A DNA stretch of 64,000 nucleotides from Pholis gunnellus (lineage: Eukaryota; Chordata; Actinopteri; Perciformes; Pholidae): NCBI GenBank assembly GCA_910591455.2, contig OU342811.1, positions 8,846,947-8,910,946 of the forward strand, given 5' to 3'. The notes under the pieces are model-generated. The model was not told the origin of the DNA and made no database searches. It was given only the letters and a program-made list of their open reading frames with translations. Positions 11,601-23,600 of the stretch are shown piece after piece (position 1 is the stretch's first letter; each line of letters opens with the position of its first letter). The position numbers and the translations under genes are program-made.

Positions 11601-14600
11601 CTTTACCCAAGAAATCAAATTCAAGTCCCTTAGACTGCTACTCAATGAGGAGAAACATGAAGAGGTTTGCAGAAGTATCTCTGCTCACTAATCTAGCACT
11701 ATGATGAAAGCACAACAGTAAGGAAGAACAACACAGATTAACTCATGCATCTTTTAGAGTTTCCAGGTCAAGTTAACCCCAAATGCAATGCATCTCTTTT
11801 GTGCAACATCATGATTGTGCAGGCAGACATTTGGACACAGACCCAGTCCCAGTGTCCCCCCTAAGAACTCAGACCCTGAACCCTCATGGACTTACTGACG
11901 TCACCTGATAAGTGGTTGAGTGTGAGAGGCTGTGAGGGCTTCAAATGGTGTAAATACAAATGGGACAGCACTTTGCTGCAACATATCACGTTACCATGAA
12001 AAAAAGATTTATAATTGTGGGTATTTTATACTCTGTACTCCCTGATTTAAACATCTTTCAGGCTCTTTCCTCACAAGATTAGCGGTAACTTCTAATAATC
12101 TATTTACTTGTTTTTGTCAAAACAGCTTCAATGACAAAATCAAATATTTGATTAATAAATAAATAGATATGTTTCTTTTGTTCCATCTTTAACCCTTAAT
12201 GTTTCTGAGAACATTTAATATGACAGGCTGAACACACGTGAGCCTCCTCTTTGTTTACCTCTTTTTTACGTCTCCATGCGTCCACTGGTTACCCCGTGTT
12301 TAACGTCACATTGCAATGAATTGTGGGTAATTCCCTTGGGCAGAGTCTGCATCTAATGCTGACTTATGGAAAGTGTTCATAAAAGGGTTTAACATGTCTG
12401 CCAGAGAGCCCTCAAAAACACTCGATTTGAAAGTGGGACAGAACTAAAGCCTCACAGACTTTACTGGTGCGCGCCTCAAAGTCTGTGAGTCCGTCAGGGT
12501 GGATATTGGGCCACACATCCTGTTTGGTTTTATTAATTCCTGCATAAAAAAGCTAAGCCAATTCATTTCAAGTGCTGGTTTGACATTTTCTATACGACAG
12601 CTCCAGGAAATTGCTATAGTATACAAACTTATAATATTGTGTTCTGTTGTCTTGGTTACAAAGACAATTATAGAGTACTACATATTAAGACACAGCAGAA
12701 GGCCTGGGCAGTACTCATTTCTTCTTAATTTTATACTTCCTTGATACCATACGGTATTGAGCAAGTATAAACCTGACTATAAACAAGTCTCAAGAAACAG
12801 CTCAGTGCAGCTCAACTATTTTAATTATCTCCTGATCTTAATCTACTTTGATAACTTAACTAAACTAGAGCAAATGTATTTTACTGCTCTGTTACAGCGT
12901 GATATAATAGGGTTAGAGGTAAGCATGAAAAGTGGTTAAATCAGTTGTAAACGACCAAAGACAGGATTGTAAAATAAGGATAGCATACGCTCAAGCTCCA
13001 TGTCCCGTAATAAGAAAAGCGTAGAGAACTGAAACCTGCTGTGTGTACTGGAGTACATCATGGACACCGGCTCATTTTGTTCCGGCAGTATTGCCCTTGC
13101 CACAAACATATCGAAACAAATTTAGAAAATCTCCTGTCCAGTTTTCAATAACCACCTTGTCGCAACGTTGTGCACAAGTTGCTAAGGATGCTGTCGGCTT
13201 ACCTTGTCTCCCACTTGGTCACTTCCTCCCAATCAGGCCTTTTAAGTCCCACCAGCAGCCAATAGTCACACACTCTGGACCTGTAGACGTGAGCAACCTT
13301 TCTCTTCACAGAGAGGTGTGCAGTCTAGCATGACTGCTACGTATGGCAGCTTGCGGACAGTCCAGCTGGATCATGTTATCGAACCAATAGTTCAGCATGT
13401 GGTCATGAGGACTTTTATTTGCTGCTAATTAAAACAAGCTCAAGTCCACGAGTTTAGGATTCACACCTATTGCATCCAATACACATTTCATTTGTTCAAC
13501 AAGAAGCTGATTCAATCTATTCAACCGTTACTGGTGGATCGTTTTTGTGAAAACTGAATATTATATACACAATTATTGATGATTTTGCCAAACTCAGACA
13601 GTCTGTATAATAGAGCTCAGACAGTGAAAACAGAAAGGATCACATAAATGCTTCCCTCTACACATACCACAGTAATTAAAGTTTTTTGTAATTCCCACTT
13701 TATTTGAATACGTTATACTGCACAGTACAAGGTTACTGAGTGAAGATGCAAATATTTTGCAAAGAAAGAGAAACGAATATATAAGCATTGCTGGATTTAA
13801 TGCCTATGAGCAGAGGAGCTTATCTGAATGGTAATAAAGTGGATCAAAAACTCGTCTCGTTATTTGGTGACTCTGAAACCGCCCTTATGCTGATTCACAT
13901 GTCGACAACCCCTCTTATAGAGTAAATAATCATTCATTTAGGACAGAAACAGGAAAATTCCTCTTTTCATCAACATTTTAATTCAGCACTCCAAAACACC
14001 CATAATAATCATATCCCCTTCTGTTGCACACACCATGACTCAGAAGGTTTCATAAAAGCAATAAATTGTAATGTGTAATCAGTTATGAGTTGTCTTCTTT
14101 AAAAAGCTTTCACACGACGAGCGTTAATCTCAGTCTTCAACACCAAGTCAAGACTACATAATGAAGAACTGAGTCCTCGTTTAGAAAGTTGAGTTCCTCA
14201 AAACTACAAAAGGTGATTATTTTTAGCGTTTACATTTCAGTTTTTTACGTGTATGTATCTGCTATCGGTTGAATCTATCTAATTTATATTAGACCATCTA
14301 CAAAGATATAGATTTTTTTACATTTTGTTTTGGTAATATACAAAGCTAGTTATTTCTATATCTAAATGTGCTCAAGAACATAAATAAAAATGCATAGTTT
14401 AAATGACCAGGTACATTTGTATATCACCACGCCAAACAAAACATCAGGAAAAGCCAAACCTGTTTTGCCAATGTTAGGGCCCGACCAGACACTGCTGTAA
14501 GCCGCACTTTTTCCAGGTTGCAAAAAAAATAGAAATGCTTAATGTATCTTTTTTTACTGTTGCAACCATTGATTCACCGCTCCTTAACCTCTGCCTTCCT

Positions 14601-17600
14601 CCTCTGACAACCCAGGGTAATAAGGATGTTAGCTAACAGCTAGTAATTTGCTTAACGTTGAACCTCAACATTAGAAAGATGTTGAGGCTACACTGACCCT
14701 TCGCTAACGGACAGAAGACAATGAAATTAGGGAACAACACTGTTCCTGTAAAGCCAGGTGGGTCTTTATTCACTGTAACAACCACCGAAAACATTCAGTA
14801 TACCTTCAGTATACCGTCAGCAGCTAGCATGGCATAGTGCTAATATTCCTAGTCCTAGTTAATGATGTGCTAACGTACTTTGCTAATGTTAAGGCCACAG
14901 TTCTTTATGTAGAAACGTCCTCTCCTTCCAACCTCTCTGGGTGATGAATATCACTATAACACGTGCCCCAGGCACAATGTTTAACCATTACGAGCTCGAA
15001 ATCTACAAAACCAGCCTGAAAATGAATCTGAAACGATTGCATGAAGAAAGGTGGTCCTTGGACATTTTTTAACAAATCAGAAGTGTCATTCCTATTTGTC
15101 CAACAGCTTGTTACCCCAAAAACAAACGAAGGCCCATTGCTCTGAAAAAACAAACTCTCTTCTCTCTCATAAATTTATCGTTGTTATAACGTGGACGATT
15201 TTATCGTGAACATTTCATTTTGATTATGAATTTTATGGCCCAGCCCTATGTGCAATCACCTAAGCCGAAGGAATTTTATACAAGAGCATATGCATCTTGC
15301 GGCAAACTGAATGTTATTATTCCATTTTTAACCTCTATTTCGGCTAAAATGGTGAGCACCTCTGTTAGTTTAACCATTAGTTAATTTCAGCAACAACATA
15401 GCAGAGGCATCAGTAATATTAGGATGATTACTTATGGCCTAGTATAGGCTGAGCACTAATTTACAGTATAACAGTGATTTCACTGAACTAGGCATCACAT
15501 ATCCCAGTACAGAATTTGAATATACATTCGCAGACAATTAGGACAAGGTACTTCCCCTGTCCAATGGTACAAGTCCTACTGAAATCTTTCTGAAGCTAAG
15601 TCCACCTTAGAAAGGTATCGTGTGTGCACCTTGATTTGCAGAGTATTTCTCACTGAATTGGGATAGTCTTCCAACACAGTAATTCTAAAATTGTACTATA
15701 TGATACTATCACAATATTTCTGATTTGGTTAGATGCTTTTGTCGTTCATTCTGCAGTAACGATGAGATGATGAGATGATGGTTCAGATAAGCTCCACTAC
15801 TCATGTGCGACAAAAATGTATTTTCCTTACAGCCTCCACAGTGAAAATTGTGAAGTAAGCCTCCAAAACAAAGGCTATAAAACCAATCAAATTGAAGTGC
15901 TTGTAATATCAAAAAGAAGGTGTTTAAAGACTGTATTAGCATTACCTGAATGTGAGCAGGGACAGTTCCTTCTGCAGGTACATTTTCCAGCGCTCCATTT
16001 ACAGATGCCTGCTTACCGAGGTCCTTGCCATTATTCCACTCTGAACACAATGGAAAACACAATGACAGGGTTAGGAAAACTGTGTCTAACAGCCTGCAGA
16101 AGGTGAATCTTGGCTATGCTAAAAGGAATATGTAAGCATTTACCTGGATTTAGTGTATCTGCGTCCAGCATACCCCCTTCCCGATAGCTCTCCAACTCCT
16201 CAATTTTGACTTTGCTCCAGGGGATGTAGGTAACTCCCCGCTCCACGTCCCAGAACTTTTTGTGCGTTGATTTTATACCTTTGTTCAAAGCCCAAGCAAT
16301 CTAGGAAAAAAATGGGATTAGCTATGATCAAGTTAACAATCACAACTAAAAAGTTACAGAACAAATATTACACTGGAAATAGAAGCAATATGTGATAATT
16401 TACCTTAACGGGTTTCTGATTGACTTTGTATGACCCTTTACCGAGTTTGTTCAGGGCTGTATTGGCATCTTGTCTGTGGACCATAACAATATAGGCACAA
16501 CCCCTCGGAGGAATCATCTGGGCATAGAGAAGGAAAAAGGTAAAAGTGCAAATACTTGATAACATTTTGGAAGATTACAAGTATCTTTGAGAAGAATAGT
16601 CCAAACTTACATTGATGGAATCAATCATGCCAAACTCTTCCAAAAGGGACATCACGTCGGACTGCTGTGTTTTCTTGTCCAGTTGTCCAACCCAAAGTGT
16701 AGTGCTGCAAACTAAAAGCAAAATACGGTTAGTAGCTGCTTGGAACGTTCAAGAGATTTTAGTTGTGTTTAATAACTGGTTTGGATTATTACTGCTGTTC
16801 ATAAAGATGTCCATATACCCTCTTTCATGAACAGCAGTAATAATCCAAACCAGTTATTTTCTATAATGGAAAAACAAAATGAAATAACTGCAATGCTGGT
16901 GCATCAACAATGTTTGTCATCGCTGCCTAAACGAGACATCCAAACATTTGATGGAGATCCTCTGCAGTATCATGCAAACCTTTGAGCAAATAATTGAGGG
17001 AAGGACTGACTATGCTGAAGATTGCTTGCACTTCCTGGAACAGTACACAAGGGGACAACCAAAGGAGCTAGTCAGAAGCTGTCAACACATGACTGATGGC
17101 ACTGGATATGCAAAGGCTAAAACTTTACTGCACACTTTGGAAACGAGTTTATGATAGCATCTGCCTATTTGGACAAGGTCTCTTCATGGCAAACAATTAT
17201 GTCAGAGGACGGAAAGGCTTTACAGGCATACGGTCTGTTTTTGCGAGGATGTTGCAACGCCATGGAGGAGGTTCACAGTCTGTGCGAATTAAACATACCT
17301 GCTAATATGCTCACTGTGATAAGAAGATTGCCCTACAAGCTCACGGACAAATGGCGAACATTGGCATGTGACATCCAGGAAAGGCATAGCCGAAGAGCTA
17401 TGTTTGTTGATTTTGTGGGTTTTATTGAGCGTCAAGTAAAGATTCTAACAGATCCTGTATTTGGAAACATACAAGATGTACCAAAGTTACTGGTGGCGCA
17501 CAAAGAAGACAACAGAGCAAAACCTTCACCACTCTCAAGGGCTAAAGGAAGTAGCTTTGCCACTACAGTTGAAGGAAAGACCATCCTGGAAAACACAGTG

Positions 17601-20600
17601 GTAGATGGACACTCATCTGAAAGAACTTGTCTGTACTGTAAAGGTGGACACATGCTGGAGTTGTGCGCTCTATTTGAGAAGAGGGCACATAGTGAGAAGA
17701 TCGATTTCCTGAAAACTAATGTTTGTTTTGGCTGCTTGTGTACTGGGCACATCAGCAAGGGCTGCAGGAAACGTCTGTCTTGCGAAACATGTGGTTTAAG
17801 ACACCCTAGTATGCTTCACATCCATCCTGAGGAAAGAGGAGCATGTTCGGAGAAAGGCAAGAGCAAATTCGAGTGTACAGTGGACAGTTCTTTGGTTGCA
17901 GTTCAAACCAGTGGTCTCACTGGGGCCGGTGAACAGAACCGCAAGCTAGCTATCGTACCAGTAAAGATCAAATCTACGAAATGTCAAAGGACAGTGGAAA
18001 CCTATGCCTTCTTACACCAAGGAAGTTCAGCATCCTTCAGCACAATGGGTTTGATGGATAAACTGAATCTCTCTGGGAGAAAAACAAAGATTCTTTTGCG
18101 CACCATGGGCCAAGAGAAAATTGTGGACAGTTGTATCGTGTCAGACTTGGAAGTAGCTGGATTGGATAGTGGGTCCTACTGCAAAATGCCAGACATCTTT
18201 ACTCAACATAGAATGCCCGTGAGCAGGAGCAACATCCCACGACAGCAACACCTGCATGAATGGCCTCATTTGAAACAAATCGATCTGCCCGAGATAGATG
18301 CAGATGTGGAGCTCTTGATAGGCATGAATGTGCCCAGAGCTTTGGAACCACTCAAAGTCATCCGGAGTGTGGACAAAGGGCCATATGCCATCAAGACAAT
18401 GCTTGGTTGGACAGTGAACGGACCACTTGGTGGAGAATGCTGTGATGGAGCTGTGAGTCATCCGGGGGTGACAATCAACAGGATTTCTGCTGTAACTCTC
18501 GATGAATTCTGGAAACAGCAATTCAAAGGCGACTTCCCTGAATGCAGTCAAGATGAACAGACGAGGCCGTCGAGGGAGGACTGCAAGTTCTCAGAAATGG
18601 CCAACAAGACTGTGAAACTTGCAGACTGCCACTACAGCATTGCTTTACCTCTAAAGAACAGGGAGATGAGCGTGCCTAACAACTGTAAGATCTCAGAACA
18701 GTGTGCCCTTAACCTGAAGAGGCGGCGAATGTGTCATTCCACAAAGAATACATCACCTTCATGAACGACCTCATATCCAGTGGATATACAGAGAGCGTCC
18801 CAGCCTCAGTTCTGGAACGCAGTGACGGAAAAGCTTGGTACATTCCACACCACGGGATATACCAAGAGTGATGGTAAAGATCACGCTCAACGCTAGGCTA
18901 AGTGCTAGAAACCTCTGGCCTAGAGAAGAAAGAAGACCTTTTTGTTGTTCGCTTTTTCCATGGACTATGTATATCCTACATTTGAAATGTGTATCCTCCT
19001 GCACATGTAATGCATTTGTAATTATTACTACATAGAATGTAATAATTAGGGACCGGAATGTAGGAGCCAGGTATGGCCTTTGTCATTTCGTATGACACAG
19101 GCCATAACAAGTGACCAAAAAAGTGACCTTTTTTTGGTCACTTCCGGTACACTTCCGGTAATTGAGTCACATGGTGTTGGGGAAAGCAATATCAGCTGTT
19201 CAGTGGTTTAGTTGCAGGATTGGAAGGAGAGGGGGTGAGAGAGGGAGCCTTATTTTTTGTTGACCGCTACTTCACGATATTATGCACCATTGTCATTGTT
19301 TGACATATGAATGCATTCCAGAATCAACGTTTGTTGTTTACAAATGAACACGCAAAACTCAACCACTGGATCAGGAAATCAATTATAGCCAGCGCGTCCG
19401 CAAGTCTAATCTCCCTTACTTAGCCTCTCGGTGACTATCTGAAAGTTGCTGTTAGTCACCTACACTATCTTTTTAATTGTGAATGCTCGATACTAATTTT
19501 GTTATAATTTTACTGCTGAGTTGGCTCAGCAAGAGTAATTGTAAATGTTACAACTCAAGACTCCCTACGCAACCTGAGGGCATGAAATAGTTGACAAACC
19601 AGATAATGGTACGCAGTTCTGCTGGGAAATAAGAAAGCTTGACAATTCTGGTTGACCCTTAAGCAACCAATTGTCCTGTATTTTAGAAGAAAAATAAAAA
19701 CCTGTGCCTAAATGAATGAGTCTCCTGCTGCTTTTTCATTAAAGCACTTGATCAAAATGAAATTGTGTGGAATAAAACTAAAACAATTAACCAATCACAA
19801 AGGATCATAACAAGACAACAGAACAGCTACTGAGATCGTGGAACCAAAACCAAAGACAATGGCAATGTCATCAATACTTGAAATAAAAAAATTGGTGTCC
19901 CGCTGTCTCAGGGACAGAAAAACAACTACTGATCATGGACTATTTAATCAGAATTAAGGTTAGTGGTGGGTCAGAAGCTTTGTCAAACACACACACCGCC
20001 ATACCACTAATCAGTTACCGCATCAAGCACTAAAACAAACAAATCTTTGAAGAATGTGTACGTATACTATCAACCCCCCTTTTCAAACGAGCATAGAATA
20101 AATCAACCAAATGTATGTTGTCCAAACTATGGATAATTATGACGTATTTTATCAATTAAGTTGTACAGATAAAAACTTTGTAGATATAAGAACAGAGAGT
20201 TTGAATTGAAACACAGCAAAGTATCCTCAACAATGGTTTGTATGAAAAAAAAAGTTACTCCTCGTTTTAGGCGCGTTTCCCAAGGAAAGCCTGCAACAAG
20301 TATCATTTTCTGCTTAGTAAAAGTGTTTAAGGGCAAATTTAAACCAGATTTCTTTTTAGTTTAGAGGGTATGATTAAAATGTTGTTTCATATTTATTCTC
20401 ATTATTATCTACCCAAGATCTTCCTCGTTGCCAGTGTTTGGGTACATTTTGTAAAAATAAATGTAATCAAATCTGTAGACACCTTACGCGTGTCTACATT
20501 GACAACAATGGATTTGAAGGTGCAAAAAACTTTGCTTATGAACGGACCCGTACAGATGTAACACGCACACGGTTCTTGTACTTAAACATAGAAATACATA

Positions 20601-23600
20601 AACATATAGGCTAAACTAATTCATTCTTCTTCCAGATGCACAAGGAAATAAAGTCCATTATTAAAAAATATATTGTTGTAGTTTCAAACTGTTACAATTA
20701 TCCCATATGAAATCAGAGTGGCTCCTATCTGTGGGGTGAGATTGATATTGTTGCGATATCACCTAGTAGTACTTGCAGTAGTTTTAAGTACTGCAGTGTT
20801 CATAAATGACATTCACAGATTTGTTTCTGTTGTAGAACTTACCACTGAGTGTTTGGCTCTTAATGGTGGGAAGACCTTTCTGTCTGCGGTCTCTGTCCTT
20901 CTCTCTTTCATTCCTGTCCTGAGAACCAGAGCGAGATCTCCAGCGCTGTTCTCTAGAGCGAGAATCAGAGCGCCGATGCCTCGACCTTCTTGAGCGGGAC
21001 GAAGAACGTGATCTTCTTCTCCTGGGAGATCTGAAACACAAAATATTGAACCACCTGAAATGTGTTGTCACCAACAAATTAAATTCATGGGAGGAAAGTT
21101 ATCCCTTTCACTATTGGCGGAGTAGAAAATATCAACATGAACACAAAGGGAGTCCACGACAGCAGCTGAGAGTGTCATAGCAACAACCTCTGGATCTGAA
21201 AAAGTAAGTGCCACACACTGCAGTTCTCTGAATGGCCACTTGAGGGAGTCAATCCCCATAGAGCCCCACAGTAAAAAGGAGACTGCAGGACAGCGCCATT
21301 CAACTCTTATTCTAAGTTTTTATGTAGTGACAGAACAGAGGACCCTGGCACGAAAAAATTTGGAGGCTGAGCTTTATGGTGAATAATGCAGAAATTGAAG
21401 GAACGGACAGGATTGCATTTCACTGGAGTTGTACCGTGTACGATTTCATTTGACAGGTAAATTGATTGAACAAGTATGTGCTCAATTTATTTTGGGGTGA
21501 GTGAAATTCTAGTACGCCTATTTTTTGCCAGACAAAATTAGCATCCCAATTAATATCATATTGTTAATGTGCTAACCAAGCTAGCGCTATTGTTAGCAGC
21601 TAACTTACATTTGTTATGCCAACAGAACCTGCCTCCCATCTCCACACTCTAGTCCAAATATAGTCCCTTCTGGTTCCGAAAAACAAGATGGGAACAGCTG
21701 GAGCCACCCACTTTGAGCTTGTTTGTACAATCTATGGTGGCAGTGCTTGCTCTGCACTAACTGCTCCATGCTTTCTGATGTGCAATATATTCATCAGGAT
21801 GCAATCACTATTTCTGCAGATTATCAAATAATTAACAGTAGATACAGAAATAGGCTTTGGCAAGTGTTACAGAACTGTATTTGATGATGAACATCTCAGT
21901 GAAATCCACAACATTACACAGTAATGGTGAGAAGCAGCCCCTTACCTTGAACCAGATCTGGATTTGGATCGCCTGCCGTAGCCTCTGTGTCTGCCCTCCC
22001 GCCTCATAGTCGAGTCTTCTCTTGAATTTCCCTATTAGACAATGATGACATGACAATTATAATGAACAGAGGATTCCAAGTACCAGTTTAAAAAGTTGAA
22101 CAGACACTTCCCTGCCAGTTGAGGCAGCCATGTCAATGTCTTGTTTCAACTCTACTAATGAGAAAAACTAACTTATGGGAAAAAGTTGACATTCAAATGC
22201 AAATGCAGTGAAACTTGAGCTCAGCTAAACTGGGGTTGAAGATTTACCTGCGATTGTGAATAAGCCTCATTTATGGAACCGTATCCATCTAGCATCATAT
22301 GATGATCACCATGACTTCCTCCACCGTGCTGAGGGATGACAAATAGACAGGAGATAGTTAAAAAACAGAAACCACATGGTCCATTGACCACAGAACATTT
22401 TACTGAAGCTTGCAGCTCCACACATTTGAGCCTTTCCATAAGCAAAACATGAATATTTGAAAACATTCATTATCATAACAGTCATTTTGGCTTGCCTCCA
22501 CATATCAAAAGAGCAACAGCATTTGCTTCAAACAATTTGTGGACAGCATGCTGGTGTTATACCAGAGAGTTGCTATATTTGAGATGTAGTTGAGTATCTA
22601 TATAATGCAGTTATAATTAGATACCTCTATACTCCCGCTCTGTCCCATCATATGTGGATGAACATTCTCCGCGTTGGGCATCTGACCAGGAAACTGGTTA
22701 AACACATTTTCAGGAATGCCTCTGTCATGACAAAATATACACAGATATTAAGTTTGGATATTACAAACCTATAAAGACAACAAAATACATTAAACTACAA
22801 TTACCACCTCGCAATTGTATGTATTTTCATGTAGCAGTTTACACCGATGTTTGTCCATAAAGTCATCACTTAAATCAAATTAGACCTAAACAGTTAGAAT
22901 TGTAGGCCTTTTTAACTGCAGATATTTTATAGCAAGAAAATCACATATGTGAATTATTTAGAAGAATAATATGATCTGTATTCATTTAGGGATTCCAGTG
23001 TTGGTGTTGTGCTTGCTTGCTCAGTGGTATGGCTTACTAGAACATATTAAGTAAAGAATACTGTTCTTAGTTTCAGCTGTGCTTTTTGTGCTGTGAAGTC
23101 AATATCTGCAGTGAAACGGTCCTATTAACACTAACTATTTGTGGTTATATTGCTGCTGCAGAAACATTTGATTTTATTAGCTACTTTCTCCAAAGCCGTT
23201 ACCCCAAGTGCACATACTTTTGTCTGACTTTTATTTTATACTAATGATAAAAGTGTTGTATTTCTCTCCTTACTAACAATGGGAATTTCAAGCAAAAAAA
23301 CTCATCACTGGGAACTATTTTATCATTCGGAATCTTGCCAAACACGTTTCAACTAGTGCCTGGTAGTAACCTTACTATCAAGCGGTGCCTGCAACACTAA
23401 AAACAAGATAACATTTTTTTTAAGCCAAAACAATAGTCTCAAAATATTTTTTTAATTATCTAATGACTATTTGAAAATCATGACCCATCCCTACTCTTTA
23501 TTGACTGAAAACTTTTTACTTACTTAAAGAATCTACCTATATTTTATAATAAAACTCACTATCTTTATACATTTTAAAAGGCAACCAGAACCTACAACAA

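Larger units (their letters stand above)
3450..15945 (-). other. scaf4: scaf4 intron 16 (12.5 kb), mostly featureless
   Basis: Exon 16 (ending at codon 571) joins in frame to exon 17 (starting at 3449) across this 12.5-kb gap. It contains a SINE head near 3800, a degenerate LINE near 4060-4760, an unclassified GC-richer block at about 7200-8110, short palindromes at 10223 and 10443, and a possible inverted-terminal-repeat element at 14474-15249. The remaining stretches (4760-7200, 8110-10200, 10460-14470, 15250-15945) are AT-rich with no exon, RNA gene or repeat that I can recognise. Mammalian SCAF4 has extra proline-rich sequence at this point of the protein; I found no frame for it here. 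Confidence 0.75.
16712..20842 (-). other. scaf4: scaf4 intron 12 (4.1 kb), hosting a retrotransposon
   Basis: This intron lies between the RS-domain exon (21030-20843) and the first RRM exon (16711-16611). About 70% of it is a broken BEL/Pao element and its putative LTR on the opposite strand (about 16803-19735), with a 32-bp inverted repeat at its left edge. The remaining 1.1 kb (19735-20842) is AT-rich with no feature I can support. Confidence 0.85.
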
